A DNA stretch of 64,000 nt from DASXKD01 sp963762735 (GTDB taxonomy: Bacteria > Actinomycetota > Actinomycetes > Streptosporangiales > Streptosporangiaceae), in contig CAVXMG010000003.1 in the NCBI GenBank assembly GCA_963762735.1, positions 186,001 to 250,000 on the forward strand, written 5' to 3'. How positions within the stretch are numbered: the stretch's first letter is position 1; each line of letters opens with the position of its first letter. The position numbers and the translations under genes were made by a program. The notes below the pieces were generated by a model that was given only the letters and a program-made list of their open reading frames with translations, ran no database searches and was not told where the DNA came from. Positions 25,242 to 34,103 of the stretch are shown piece by piece.

Positions 25242-25318
25242 TCGCCGGTGCTCCTGAGGGTCGGGGCCGTAGGCGAACCTGAGCCGCCACAGGACCAGTT
25301 TCATTTCAAGGTACGCCC

Positions 25319-25336
25319 TTGTGAACGCATGCACAA
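25319..25336. promoter_or_regulatory. Rex operator (ROP) upstream of rex
   Basis: TTGTGAACGCATGCACAA matches the Rex operator consensus TTGTGAAnnnnTTCACAA at all but one position. It lies 78 bp before the rex start in the expected promoter region, implying autoregulation of the rex-hemA-hemC-cobA/hemD unit by the NADH/NAD+ ratio. Confidence 0.85.
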
Positions 25337-25395
25337 AGTCGGCAAGCCGCGCGATGGGGCCCGCCGGCTTGCCGGCCAGGCGCCATCGGCGCCCC

Positions 25396-25570
25396 GGGGG
25401 GTCGCTCCCCCGGGCCAGCGCGGCCAAGGCCCCGTGACGAAGGAACGGGGCCGCAGGCCATCGGGGGGTTCCGGGGGGTCGCTCCCCCGGGCTAGCGCGG
25501 CCAAGGCCCCGTGACGAAGGAACGGGGCCGCAGGCCATCGGGGGGTTCCGGGGGGTCGCTCCCCCGGGCT
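25396..25570. repeat. 77-bp tandem repeat array upstream of rex
   Basis: Two full 77-bp units and a partial third; the landmark ggggggtcgctccccc recurs at 25396, 25473 and 25550. Each unit contains two small inverted repeats (ggggg...ccccc and ccccg...cgggg), so it could form hairpins. The array lies between glutaredoxin and rex and may act as a terminator for the former or be a palindromic intergenic element. Confidence 0.9.
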
Positions 25571-25578
25571 AGCAGCGC

Positions 25579-25938
25579 TCAGGCCGGGCCCGCCGGGCCG
25601 GCTGCGGCCAGCGCCGCCCGCAGGCGCTGCTCGCTCACGTGCCAGAAGTCGTGCTGGACGCCGTTGATCAGCGTCACCGGGATCATGTCCGAGTAATCCC
25701 GCAGATCGCGTTCTGACGCGGTGATGTCGCGTTCCTCCCAGGCCACGCCGAGATCGGCGGCGACCCTGGAGATGACCTCGCGCGCGTCGTCGCACAGATG
25801 GCAGCCGGGACGGCCGAGCAGGGTGATCACGGCCGGTACGGGGCTAGGCGGCACGCTGGCCACCATCGGGGGCGCGCGCTGCGACCACGCCTGGTGCGAC
25901 CGCGCGCGTGTGACCACGTCCGGTGCGGCCGTGGTCAC
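25579..25938 (-). CDS. Glutaredoxin-family protein
   Basis: About 119 residues in the long frame; the thioredoxin fold begins near VITLLGRPGCHLCDDARE, with active site CHLC, and continues through IPVTLINGVQ (cis-proline loop) to a C-terminal helix. Such small DUF836/glutaredoxin-like proteins are often next to rex-hem genes in actinomycetes. The N-terminal ~30 residues lack fold character, so an internal start is possible. It overlaps the upstream membrane-protein gene by four bases, so the two are co-translated. Confidence 0.8.
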   Translation of the reverse strand: MTTAAPDVVTRARSHQAWSQRAPPMVASVPPSPVPAVITLLGRPGCHLCDDAREVISRVAADLGVAWEERDITASERDLRDYSDMIPVTLINGVQHDFWHVSEQRLRAALAAAGPAGPA

Positions 25939-27473
25939 CGGGCACTGTTGCCGCGCGGCCTGACCTTTCGCGCGCGCGGCTGGCGCGGTGCGGCGAGCGG
26001 CGTGAACTTGGCGTGCCGTACGCCCAGTTCGATCACGTTGGTCGCCAGGACGTAGGGCTCCCGCTCTTCTTCGAACTGCCGGATGTAAGGCTGGCGCTCG
26101 TGCCGGTCAAAGGCCGCCTCGTCCCGGTAGATCGCATAGAGGATGCGCTGCATCGGCGCCGCCGGAACCCCGTGCATGACGTAGACCAGCGTGTCCGGCT
26201 CCCGGGTCTTCACCTGCTCCACCACCTCGGACGCAAGCCGCTCGAAGTCCTCGGCCGTCTCGTCGAGCAGGGTGTAGATGGCGATCTGCCCATAGAGCCG
26301 TGAGATGTCCTCCATGGAGGCCGACTCCGGCAGCGGATGGTACTCCCCCAGCGCCGGCAGCACGTCGCCGGTCTCCACGAACCCGCCGCCGTTGCTCGCG
26401 CCGTTCTGGCCGTGCGGCCCGAGAGCGGAAGGGGGGCCAACCTGGCCGTAGGGAACCTGGCCCGGCGGCATGTCGTGCGCGACATCGCCGGTCGCCGGGC
26501 CGACATTGGTGATCCCGTAACTGCCATGGCTGCTGTCGGCGGCATCGCGCCTTTCGGCAGGATCGCGCCGGGTGCTGCCGTCTTCCCCGCCCGGCCGGAA
26601 CCATCCCCTCAGGTCGGTGTCGGTCACGTCCCGGCGGAAGCCGCCGGTGTCGTCGGCGTACCAGCCCGGGCCGTCGGTCTCCCCGTGGAAACGCCGAAGG
26701 CCCCCCGTGTCGTCGGCATAACCGAAGTCTCCGGTGTCCTCGTCGCGGTACCTGACGAAGGAGCCGGTGTCCTCATCCCAGGCGAACCCGCCAGAGCGCA
26801 GCGACTCCAGCCGTACCGCGCTGGCCCGCCCCGCCGCGAACCAGGCGAGCGCCGCGGCGGCGACGCAGATCCCCGCGTAGGCGGAGTTCGCAGGCAGCTT
26901 CACTCGCATTACGTCGAGCAGCACGATGGCGACCGTGCTGGCCGCTATCGCGAGGAACAGGGTCTGCCACCCAGGGCTCTGCCGGGCCCGCACACCGGTC
27001 ACGATCAGCGAGACGACGGCGGCGAGCGCGGTCACGACGGCGACGAACTTCAGCACCCCGTTCGGGATGATCTGGTAGTGCACCGAGGCGAGGGGCCAGG
27101 TCTTGCTGAAGGCGGCGCTGCTCAGCGGGTCGGTGGCCAGCACCACCGCCCCGACCACGGTCACCGCGCCGAGCGCGAGCCGCGACGCGAACCGGGCGCC
27201 CATGCTCTTGCCGGTCAGCTCGGCCAGCGCCCAGGTCAACGCGAGCGGCGCGACCAGTTGCGCGCCGATCTGAACGGCACGGAAGGTAGATTCGCCGAAT
27301 CCGTGGTAGTAGCCGACCGCCTGCGCGCCGAGCGCCATGGTCAGCGCGGCCACCGCCAAGAGCAGTGCGACGGTGGCCAATCTGGGTGCGCGAATACACC
27401 GGCGCGCCAGCAGCCCGGCAAACACCAGGGCGGCGAGCGCGCCGACCGCTGCTGCCCCTAGTGAGATAGACAT
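25935..27473 (-). CDS. Membrane protein with DTG repeats and C-terminal antibiotic-biosynthesis-monooxygenase-like domain
   Basis: 512 residues from ATG 27473. The first ~220 residues contain about seven hydrophobic helices. Residues ~231-285 hold four or five degenerate repeats of the type YADDTGGFRR. A Gly/Pro/Asn-rich linker follows, and residues ~395-480 resemble a dimeric ferredoxin-like ABM domain (IAIYTLLDETAEDFERLASE; YVMHGVPAAPMQRILYAIYRDEAAFDRH). This suggests a membrane-anchored small-molecule oxygenase or sensor near the heme/redox genes. The upstream frame to 27767 has no good start or composition. The specific activity is unknown. Confidence 0.7.
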   Translation of the reverse strand: MSISLGAAAVGALAALVFAGLLARRCIRAPRLATVALLLAVAALTMALGAQAVGYYHGFGESTFRAVQIGAQLVAPLALTWALAELTGKSMGARFASRLALGAVTVVGAVVLATDPLSSAAFSKTWPLASVHYQIIPNGVLKFVAVVTALAAVVSLIVTGVRARQSPGWQTLFLAIAASTVAIVLLDVMRVKLPANSAYAGICVAAAALAWFAAGRASAVRLESLRSGGFAWDEDTGSFVRYRDEDTGDFGYADDTGGLRRFHGETDGPGWYADDTGGFRRDVTDTDLRGWFRPGGEDGSTRRDPAERRDAADSSHGSYGITNVGPATGDVAHDMPPGQVPYGQVGPPSALGPHGQNGASNGGGFVETGDVLPALGEYHPLPESASMEDISRLYGQIAIYTLLDETAEDFERLASEVVEQVKTREPDTLVYVMHGVPAAPMQRILYAIYRDEAAFDRHERQPYIRQFEEEREPYVLATNVIELGVRHAKFTPLAAPRQPRARKVRPRGNSAR

Positions 27474-27574
27474 CTCTTCGTATGGTACGACGTCCGGGAA
27501 GGTTAGGTCGCAGATGGCTGACCAGCGATGCCGTGCATTCTCCCTGACCAGGGACACCAGGTCAGACGGGTAGC

Positions 27575-28567
27575 ATGGATGCCGGTATGGGGGTGCTGGG
27601 AGATCGGCCTGTCGTGCTGGGCGGGGCCGCGTTGATGACGCGCGCCGGTCGGCTGATGGCTGGCATCCGAGAAGACGGCCAGGGAGCCCGCAGGCTCTGG
27701 GCCGGGGCTCGCTGGCCGGGCCGCAGCGGCGATGCCGTGGCAGGCGCGGCGTCGGCCGCCGCCGCACAGGTGGAGCATCCGCCGCCGATTCCCGACCCGT
27801 CGGCCGGTGCGTTCTTCGACGTGGACAACACCCTCATGCGGGGCGCGTCGATCTACTACTTCGCGCGCGGGCTGGCCGCCCGCAAGATGTTCGGCCCCCG
27901 GGATCTCGCGGAGATGGCCTGGAAACAGGTCTACTTCCGGGTCCGCGGCGCGGAGAACAGCGAGCACATCGACGCTGCCAGGGAAGCCGCGCTCGCATTC
28001 GTGGCCGGGCACAAGGTCAGCGACATCGTCGCGCTCTGCGAGGAGATCTACGACGAGGCCATGGCCAACCGGATCTGGGAGGGCACCCGCGAACTGGCCC
28101 AGCGTCACCTGGAGGCGGGCCAGCGGGTCTGGCTGGTGACCGCCACCCCGGTCGAGCTGGCCAGCATCATCGCGCGGCGGCTCGGCTTCACCGGGGCACT
28201 GGGCACCGTCGCGGAGTCGGTAGACGGCGAGTACACCGGGCGGCTGGTCGGCGGGCTGCTGCACGGCGCGGCGAAGGCGGCGGCGATCAGGGCGCTCGCG
28301 GTGCGGGAAGGCCTGGACCTGTCGCGGTGCGCCGCCTACAGCGACTCGGCCAACGACATCCCCATGCTGGAACTGGTCGGCCATCCGGCCGCCGTCAACC
28401 CCGATTCCGACCTGCGCGCGCAGGCCCGTGCGCGAGGCTGGCCGGTCCACGACTTCCGGTCCGGGCGCCGGGTGACGCTGATCGCGCTGCCGGCCGCCGC
28501 CGGGGCGGGCGCCATCGCCGGCGGGATCGCGGCCGGGATCGCGCTGCGCCGCCGAGCCCGCGGCTGA
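27575..28567 (+). CDS. HAD-superfamily (IB type) phosphatase
   Basis: A 330-residue protein. HAD motif I is FFDVDNTLM (DxDxT, ~residue 82), motif II is the threonine in WLVTATPVEL, motif III is the lysine in HGAAKAAAIRAL, and motif IV is YSDSANDIPML. This is the SerB-like IB subfamily. A C-terminal Ala/Gly hydrophobic stretch (LIALPAAAGAGAIAGG...) may anchor it to the membrane, a feature common in actinobacterial members. Start taken at ATG 27575; later in-frame Met codons are possible. Substrate not predictable. Confidence 0.82.
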   Translation: MDAGMGVLGDRPVVLGGAALMTRAGRLMAGIREDGQGARRLWAGARWPGRSGDAVAGAASAAAAQVEHPPPIPDPSAGAFFDVDNTLMRGASIYYFARGLAARKMFGPRDLAEMAWKQVYFRVRGAENSEHIDAAREAALAFVAGHKVSDIVALCEEIYDEAMANRIWEGTRELAQRHLEAGQRVWLVTATPVELASIIARRLGFTGALGTVAESVDGEYTGRLVGGLLHGAAKAAAIRALAVREGLDLSRCAAYSDSANDIPMLELVGHPAAVNPDSDLRAQARARGWPVHDFRSGRRVTLIALPAAAGAGAIAGGIAAGIALRRRARG

Positions 28568-28706
28568 CACACCGCGTCTCTCCCTACCCCGCGCACGCAC
28601 CTCGCTAACCCCGCGCACGCACCCGCCGCTGACCCGCGACTACCCACGCACACACCCGCCACGACCCGCGCTTCCGCCTCGGTGGAACGCGAACACCCCA
28701 CCTGAC

Positions 28707-28755
28707 CTCATGATCATCCCCGGGCCCTGGCGCGGTCCGCGCTCGTGATCATGAG
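28707..28755. repeat. Inverted repeat in an intergenic region
   Basis: CTCATGATCA (28707-28716) and TGATCATGAG (28746-28755) form a perfect 10-bp inverted repeat, with a third related copy (tcatgatcacga) at 28782. It lies in the 292-bp gap between convergent genes, where nothing else was seen. It may be a bidirectional terminator or a dispersed intergenic palindrome. Confidence 0.75.
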
Positions 28756-28859
28756 TTTGGCGCTGCTATCAGGACACCAAAGTCATGATCACGACAGCGA
28801 GGGCGGGGAGGAGCGGGAGGGAGACTGTGGAGCGGGAGGCGGGACCGCGGGAGAGCGAG

Positions 28860-29880
28860 TCAGCCGAAGGCGGGGCCGCGCTCGTCGAGGACGTCGTCCA
28901 GCTTCCGCTGGATCGTCCCGCGGATCCGGCCGCTCAGGTCGGCGACCGCCCCGGGGTCGGTCTCATCGCCCGGCTCGTAGCCGTTGGTCGGCACCGGCGG
29001 GCAGAACTCGATGATCCACCGGGACGGCAGCGGCACCATGCCGACCGGGCCAAGCCAGGGGAAGAGCGGCGTGATCGGGAAGTAGGGCAGCCGCAGCAGC
29101 TCGGCGATCTGCTTGGCGTTGCCGATCATCGGGTAGATCTCCTCGGCCCCGATGATCGCGCAGGGGATGAGCGGCACCCGGTCCCGGATCGCAGTGGCGG
29201 CGAACCCGCCGCGGCCGAACCGCTGCAAGTGATACCGCTCGGCGAACGGCTTGCCGATGCCCTTGAAGCCCTCGGGGAAGACGCCGACCAGTTCGCCGGC
29301 CCGCAGCAGCGCGTCGGCGTTCGCCGGCGCCGCCGGGATGTGCCCGCTCTTGCGGGCCAGGGCGGACAGCAGCGGCACCTCATACACCAGGTCCGCACCC
29401 AGCAGCCGCAGGTTACGATGCGCCGGGTGCTCGTCGTGCAGCCCCGCCTGGAGCATGACCGCGTCCATCGGCAGCGTGCCCGAGTGGTTGGCGACCACCA
29501 GGGCGGGCCCCTCGGCAGGCACATGCTCGAGGCCGCGGATGCTGCACCCGGAACCACCGCTGGTAGAAGAACCGCGCGACCGGCATCAGGTAGCGCGAGC
29601 TGAACTCCGGATCGAAACCGAACTCGTCGACCGGGCCCTCGTCGCCAAGGTGGTCCTCAGCAAGGCGCAGCACGTTCCCGACGAGCTGCCGCAGGCCCTG
29701 CGCTGTCGCGACGGCACCGGGCGCGTTCCGGCTGCTCCAGGGCACGGCAGCCTGATCGCCGCCGACGGCAGGCTCGGTGACCAGCCACGAGCGGGGCCCC
29801 CGCGCGGGCGTGCTCCGGCTCGCACTCGCCGCGGCCGCATCCCGGAGAATGCCGCTGGCCACAGCCGTGAGCTGACGCAC
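28860..29880 (-). CDS. PlsC-type lysophospholipid acyltransferase, frameshifted near 29541
   Basis: The intact product would be ~339 residues. The 5' part (GTG 29880, gggggag upstream) encodes a Ser/Ala-rich leader then EFGFDPEFSSRYLMPVARFF and YQRWFRV; the 3' part continues in another frame as RGLEHVPAEGPALVVANHSG. Removing one base at about 29541 joins them into the normal order. NHSGTLPMD is the acyltransferase HxxxxD box and VFPEGFKGIGKP the substrate-binding box. The family acylates lysophosphatidate or related lipids at the membrane. One-base break: probable consensus error, but a real pseudogene cannot be excluded. Confidence 0.78.
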
Positions 29881-30006
29881 CGTTCTCCCCCGTCCCCGGT
29901 GTGCCACTGGGCCGCCGCGCACGCGTTCCGCGCAGATACTGGCCCGCACCTGGCCCGGCGCCCGCAGAGGATCGGCCCGACGGCCGATCAGAAGGCGCCG
30001 AGCGGG

Positions 30007-30105
30007 TCACTTCTTGTTCCGCCGCTGTACGCGTGTCTTCCGCAGCAGCTTGCGGTGCTTCTTCTTGGCCATTCTCTTACGGCGCTTCTTGATGACAGAA
30101 CCCAC
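30007..30105 (-). CDS. Ribosomal protein bS22 (AURKAIP1/COX24 domain)
   Basis: A 32-residue, extremely basic protein starting on GTG at 30105: MGSVIKKRRKRMAKKKHR, then LLRKTRVQRRNKK. It is nearly identical to the mycobacterial small-subunit protein bS22, which binds 16S rRNA near the decoding site. Short genes like this are often missed. It lies between the acyltransferase gene and a HTH gene on the same strand, an arrangement also seen in other actinomycetes. Confidence 0.93.
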   Translation of the reverse strand: MGSVIKKRRKRMAKKKHRKLLRKTRVQRRNKK

Positions 30106-30283
30106 AGCACCACCCTCGCTCGACGTTTTGGGACCAGCAGGCATGCCTGCGCACGCCCGACACCCGCCGGCAGGGGCACACGCCAACGTTTTTACACGCC
30201 AACGGCCAAGGCTACCGCCCCGGCAGGGGGTCCTCAGCCAGAGGCAGCGGCCGCGGGGACGCGGCCACGACCGACCACACGGG

Positions 30284-30487
30284 CTAGCTCGCCGCGACGA
30301 ACGAATCCCTGAGGTACTGATTGACCGCTTGCTCGGGGACGCGGAAAGAGCGCCCGACCCGTATCGCTTCCAGTTCCCCGGAGTGCACCAGCCGGTAAAC
30401 CGTCATCTTGGACACGCGCATGATCGAGGCGACTTCCGCCACGGTCAGGAACCTCACGTCACTCAGGGGAGTCTCATTAGCAGACAT
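30284..30487 (-). CDS. Excisionase-family helix-turn-helix protein
   Basis: A 67-residue DNA-binding protein. FLTVAEVASIMRVSKMTVYR is the recognition helix-turn-helix, followed by LVHSGELEAIRVGRSFRVPE, the wing of the MerR/excisionase (HTH_17) fold, and a short tail. A single copy of this type is conserved next to proC and the bS22 gene in actinomycetes, so it is a chromosomal regulator rather than a phage excisionase. No effector domain. Targets unknown. Confidence 0.88.
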   Translation of the reverse strand: MSANETPLSDVRFLTVAEVASIMRVSKMTVYRLVHSGELEAIRVGRSFRVPEQAVNQYLRDSFVAAS

Positions 30488-30661
30488 CGGTGGCCCTCTT
30501 CCACACAGTGCTGGCTACGCCTGGCCGTAAACGGCGCATCAGTCACCTCCGTCCCCAGCGTAAGTCCTGCCTGAAAAAGGGCAACCCTCCAATCAGCCTC
30601 CCTACCGTCACCCAGGACTCACACCTGCGGACCCGAACAGCGCCCAGAGGAGGCGTAACGG

Positions 30662-31456
30662 TCAGCCACTGCCTAGCTCGGCGCCCCGGTCCCTGGCGGA
30701 CTCGATCGCGGCGAGAAAAGCGGCCCGGACGCCATGACGCTCCAGTTCCCTGATGGCGGAGATCGTCGTGCCACCGGGCGAAGTGACCGCCTCGCGGAGG
30801 ATCACCGGGTGCTCACCGGTGTCCCGCAGCATGCGCGCGGCGCCATAGACGGCCTGATTGACCATCTCAAGCGCGGTGGCCCGGGGTATGCCGAGCAGAA
30901 TGCCCGCATCGACCATCGCTTCGACGAGGAAATAGACATAGGCGGGGCCACTGCCGGACAGGGCGGTCGCCGCGTCCTGCTGCGACTCGGGTATGCGGAG
31001 CACCTTGCCGACCGGCCGCAGGAGTTCCTCGGCCCGGCACAGATGCTCCTCCCCGGCGTGGCGGCCGGCCGAGATGACGCTCATCGCCTCATCGACGTGA
31101 ACCGGCGTGTTCGACATGACCCGGACCACCGGGATCTCGGCACCCAGCCTGCGCTCGATCATGGCGGTGGGGATGCCGGCGGCCACCGAGATGATCAGCC
31201 GGTCCGCGGGCACGTGCGGCGCGATCTCGTCAAGCAGCACGCTCATGTCCTGCGGCTTGACCGCGATGACCAGCGTCTCGGCGGTTTTGACGGCATCCGC
31301 GGCGGACTGCGCCGCCACACCGTAGCTTTCCCGCAACTGGTCCGCACGGGCGGTCCGGCGGACCACCACGACCACGTCGGACGGATTGCGGCCGGCTCGC
31401 AGCAGGCCGGAGATGAGTGCCTCGCCCATCTTGCCCGCACCAAGAATCGCGATCAC
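30662..31456 (-). CDS. proC: Pyrroline-5-carboxylate reductase
   Basis: Reduces 1-pyrroline-5-carboxylate to proline. 264 residues, full length. N-terminal dinucleotide site IAILGAGKMGEALISGLL, central AVKPQDM, and the signature LSGSGPAYVYFLVEAM followed by TSPGGTT. Located 85 bp downstream of proline dehydrogenase on the same strand, so synthesis and degradation genes for proline lie together. Confidence 0.95.
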   Translation of the reverse strand: MIAILGAGKMGEALISGLLRAGRNPSDVVVVVRRTARADQLRESYGVAAQSAADAVKTAETLVIAVKPQDMSVLLDEIAPHVPADRLIISVAAGIPTAMIERRLGAEIPVVRVMSNTPVHVDEAMSVISAGRHAGEEHLCRAEELLRPVGKVLRIPESQQDAATALSGSGPAYVYFLVEAMVDAGILLGIPRATALEMVNQAVYGAARMLRDTGEHPVILREAVTSPGGTTISAIRELERHGVRAAFLAAIESARDRGAELGSG

Positions 31457-31541
31457 GCTTCGACCCTACCGTCCCCGCCGGCCCCGGCCAGGTGCCGCCG
31501 CGGGGCAGGTCAGCCCGCGGGCAGGTCAGCCCACGGGCAGG

Positions 31542-32483
31542 TCAGCCGCGGGTGGCCAGGGACCTGGCGAAGAAGGCCAGGTTGGCGGGGCGCTCGGCGA
31601 GCCGGCGGACCAGGTAGCTGTACCAGTCGCTGCCGTACGGCACGTACACCCGCATCTTGGCGCCTCCGGCGGCGAGCCGCCGCTGCTCGGCGGGCCGGAT
31701 GCCGTAGAGCATCTGGTACTCGAAGTCACCCGGGCCGCGGCCGGTCAGGTGCGCCTGCGCCGCCGCGATCTCGATCAGGCGCGGGTCATGGGTGGCCAGC
31801 ATCGGGTACCCGTCGCCCTGCATCAGCGCGCGCAGGCACCGCACATAGGAGCGGTCCACCTCGTGGCGGCTGGTGAACGCCACGTCCTGCGGCGCGTTGT
31901 AGGCGCCCTTGCAGAGCCGCACCCGGGAACCGGGCGTGGCCAGCGCGGCGCAGTCGGCGGCGCTGCGGCGCAACTGTGACTGGATCACGCAGCCCAGGTC
32001 GGCGAATTCCGCGCGGAGCGCGCGCACGATGCGCAACGTCGCGTCCACATGGCTGTGGTCCTCCATGTCCACGGTGACCGTGGTGCCCGCCGCGCGGGCC
32101 GCCGCGCAGATGCGGGAGACGTTCTCCGTGGCCGTCTTCTCGCCATGGTCGGCCAGGCCCAGGCCGACCGCGGTCGGCTTGACGGACACCTCCGTGGCGG
32201 CGCCCGCGGTGAGCCCGGCCGACTCCAGGCTGGCCAGCAGGGCGGTGTACTCGCCGGTGGCCGCGTCCGCCTGCCGTGCGTCCCGGGTGTCCTCGCCCAG
32301 GTGGTCCAGGGTGACGAGCAGCCCCGCCTCGCGCAACTGCCCGGCCACCGCGACGGCGTCGGCGGCCGCGTCACCGGCCACGTAGCGGGCCACGACGCCG
32401 CGGGCCACGGGCGCCGATGTGACGAGCTGACGCACCCGGCCGCTGTCGGAGGCGGCCAGCAGAATGCGGCGCAGCACGGGCAC
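31542..32483 (-). CDS. Proline dehydrogenase
   Basis: A 313-residue FAD-dependent TIM-barrel enzyme that oxidises proline to pyrroline-5-carboxylate. Recognisable segments are VTLDHLGEDT near residue 58, VSVKPTAVGLGL, TVDMEDHSHVDATL, RLCKGAYNAP and the late YVPYGSDWYSYLVRRLAERP (FAD and substrate contacts). The length fits the monofunctional PutA/ProDH type of Gram-positive bacteria. The dehydrogenase partner for the second step is not in the window. Confidence 0.93.
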   Translation of the reverse strand: MPVLRRILLAASDSGRVRQLVTSAPVARGVVARYVAGDAAADAVAVAGQLREAGLLVTLDHLGEDTRDARQADAATGEYTALLASLESAGLTAGAATEVSVKPTAVGLGLADHGEKTATENVSRICAAARAAGTTVTVDMEDHSHVDATLRIVRALRAEFADLGCVIQSQLRRSAADCAALATPGSRVRLCKGAYNAPQDVAFTSRHEVDRSYVRCLRALMQGDGYPMLATHDPRLIEIAAAQAHLTGRGPGDFEYQMLYGIRPAEQRRLAAGGAKMRVYVPYGSDWYSYLVRRLAERPANLAFFARSLATRG

Positions 32484-32615
32484 TCTCCCCTGGGCTCTGG
32501 ACGGCCGCCGCCGGCGGCGGCGCTGCCTGCTGCCGGCCTACGTTACCCCTGCGCGACGGGCCGGCCAGCCGCCGGGTCAGCGCGAGCGCCGGCCCGGCCA
32601 GGGCGCCGGCGCGGG

Positions 32616-33647
32616 TCAGCTACCTGGACGGGCGAGCGCGCTGCGCCGCTTGAGCGTGACGCTCACGTTCGCGCCCGCGTCCGGCGGGACCACGACCTCC
32701 TGGGCCGCGGGCACGCCACCGGCCCGCAGCGCCGCGTCCACCGGTACCATCCGCTTGATCAGGCCGAGCCCGACCGGGCCCAGCTCGAAGTGCCGCGCCG
32801 CGGAGCCGACGAATCCCACGACCGTGTCGTCGCGGGTGACCGGGTCACCGTGCACCGGCAGCCGGTCCTCGCTGCCGTCCAGGTGGAGCAGGACCAGCCG
32901 GCGCGGCGGATGGCCGAGGTTGTGCACCCGGGCCACGGTCTCCTGGCCGCGGTAGCAGCCCTTGTTCAGGTGGACGGCGGTTTCGATCCAGCCGACCTCG
33001 TGCGGCAGCGTCTTGTGGTCGGTGTCCAGCCCGAACCGCGGCCGGTGCGCCGCGATCCGCAGCGCCTCGTAGGCCGCCATGCCGGCCACGGCGGCGCCCG
33101 CGCCTTCCACCTCCGCCGCGATCTCCGCCAGCCGGTCCCTGGGCACGACCACGTCCATGCCGAACGCGTCCGGCATCGCTGCCACCGCCCCGTCTGGCGC
33201 GGCGGCGGGCCGGTCAGGCCCCATCAGCGTGAGCACGGCGAAATCGCTGGTCACGTCGGCCAGGTCCACCCGGAGCAGGAACCGCATTGACTGGAGGAAG
33301 GCCAGCAGCGCCCCGGCGGTATGCGGCTCGACATGCGCCCAGATAGCGGTCCCGTCGTCGGCCAGGGTGAGGTGGTGCTCGATGTGGCCCTGCGGGCTGA
33401 GCACCAGCGCCTGCGCGACGGTGCCCGGCTCCAGGTGCTGCAGGTCCTGGGTGGTCAGGCTGTGCAGCCAGGACAGCCGGTCCTCGCCGGCGATCCGCAC
33501 GATCTCGCGCTGGGAGCGGTCCACCAGGCCGGCCGCGCGGGCCAGCGCGCGCTGCTCCGCATACGGGTCCCCGTAGTGGGCGGCGACCCCCGCGTCGATT
33601 CCCTGTGCCGGGACCGCTCCGGTCCGGGCGAGCAACGGGCTCTCCAT
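32616..33647 (-). CDS. ygfZ: Folate-binding protein YgfZ (iron-sulfur cluster repair/maturation)
   Basis: A 343-residue member of the GcvT/YgfZ family, folate-dependent factors needed by some iron-sulfur enzymes. The family signature KGCYRGQETVAR is present with its conserved cysteine (~residue 228), and the N-terminal GcvT-like folate barrel contains SWLHSLTTQDL. It is convergent with nothing and lies 9 bp from the fur-type gene on the same strand, hinting at joint transcription (iron/zinc regulator with Fe-S factor). Confidence 0.9.
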   Translation of the reverse strand: MESPLLARTGAVPAQGIDAGVAAHYGDPYAEQRALARAAGLVDRSQREIVRIAGEDRLSWLHSLTTQDLQHLEPGTVAQALVLSPQGHIEHHLTLADDGTAIWAHVEPHTAGALLAFLQSMRFLLRVDLADVTSDFAVLTLMGPDRPAAAPDGAVAAMPDAFGMDVVVPRDRLAEIAAEVEGAGAAVAGMAAYEALRIAAHRPRFGLDTDHKTLPHEVGWIETAVHLNKGCYRGQETVARVHNLGHPPRRLVLLHLDGSEDRLPVHGDPVTRDDTVVGFVGSAARHFELGPVGLGLIKRMVPVDAALRAGGVPAAQEVVVPPDAGANVSVTLKRRSALARPGS

Positions 33648-33656
33648 CCCCCCAGG

Positions 33657-34103
33657 CTATGCGGTGGGCCCCGGCCCGGCGGCAGGCGCACCTGCCCGGC
33701 ACGACTCGCACCGGCCGAACACGGTCAGGTGGCCGACGTCGGTCTGGAAGCCGTGGTTGCGCTCCAGGGCGGACACCAGAGGATCGACCGCTTCCGGGGG
33801 GACCTCGGTGATCCGCCCGCACTCGGCGCAGACCAGGTGCACGTGCTCGGCCTCGGCGGCCAGGTGGTACCGGGGCGCGCCGTGCCCGAGGTGGGTGTGG
33901 GTCACCAGGCCGAGCTGTTCGAGCAGCTCAAGCGCGCGGTAGATGGTGGAAATGTTCACGCCGCTCGCGGTCTGCTGCACGTCGGCCCAGATTTCCTCTG
34001 GCGTGGCGTGCTCCAGCTTGGTGACCGCCGCGAGGACCAGCTGGCGCTGTGGCGTGACGCGGTAGCCACGGGCCCGCAGAGTCTTGTCCCACGCCTGCGT
34101 CAT
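33657..34103 (-). CDS. Fur-family metal-responsive repressor
   Basis: A 148-residue protein starting at ATG 34103. N-terminal winged helix (LRARGYRVTPQRQLVLAAV; VNISTIYRALELLEQLGLV) and a metal-binding C-terminal half with HVHLVCAECG and FGRCESC, the two CxxC pairs of a structural zinc site. The sequence does not decide between Fur, Zur and PerR; the CAEC/CESC pattern is shared by actinobacterial Zur/FurB. It starts near a 715-bp gap that could carry its operator. Confidence 0.88.
   Translation of the reverse strand: MTQAWDKTLRARGYRVTPQRQLVLAAVTKLEHATPEEIWADVQQTASGVNISTIYRALELLEQLGLVTHTHLGHGAPRYHLAAEAEHVHLVCAECGRITEVPPEAVDPLVSALERNHGFQTDVGHLTVFGRCESCRAGAPAAGPGPTA

Noticed and set aside
30284..30487. 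Phage excisionase marking an integrated element
   Set aside because: No integrase or attachment repeats nearby; the same HTH gene is a normal neighbour of proC and bS22 in actinomycetes.
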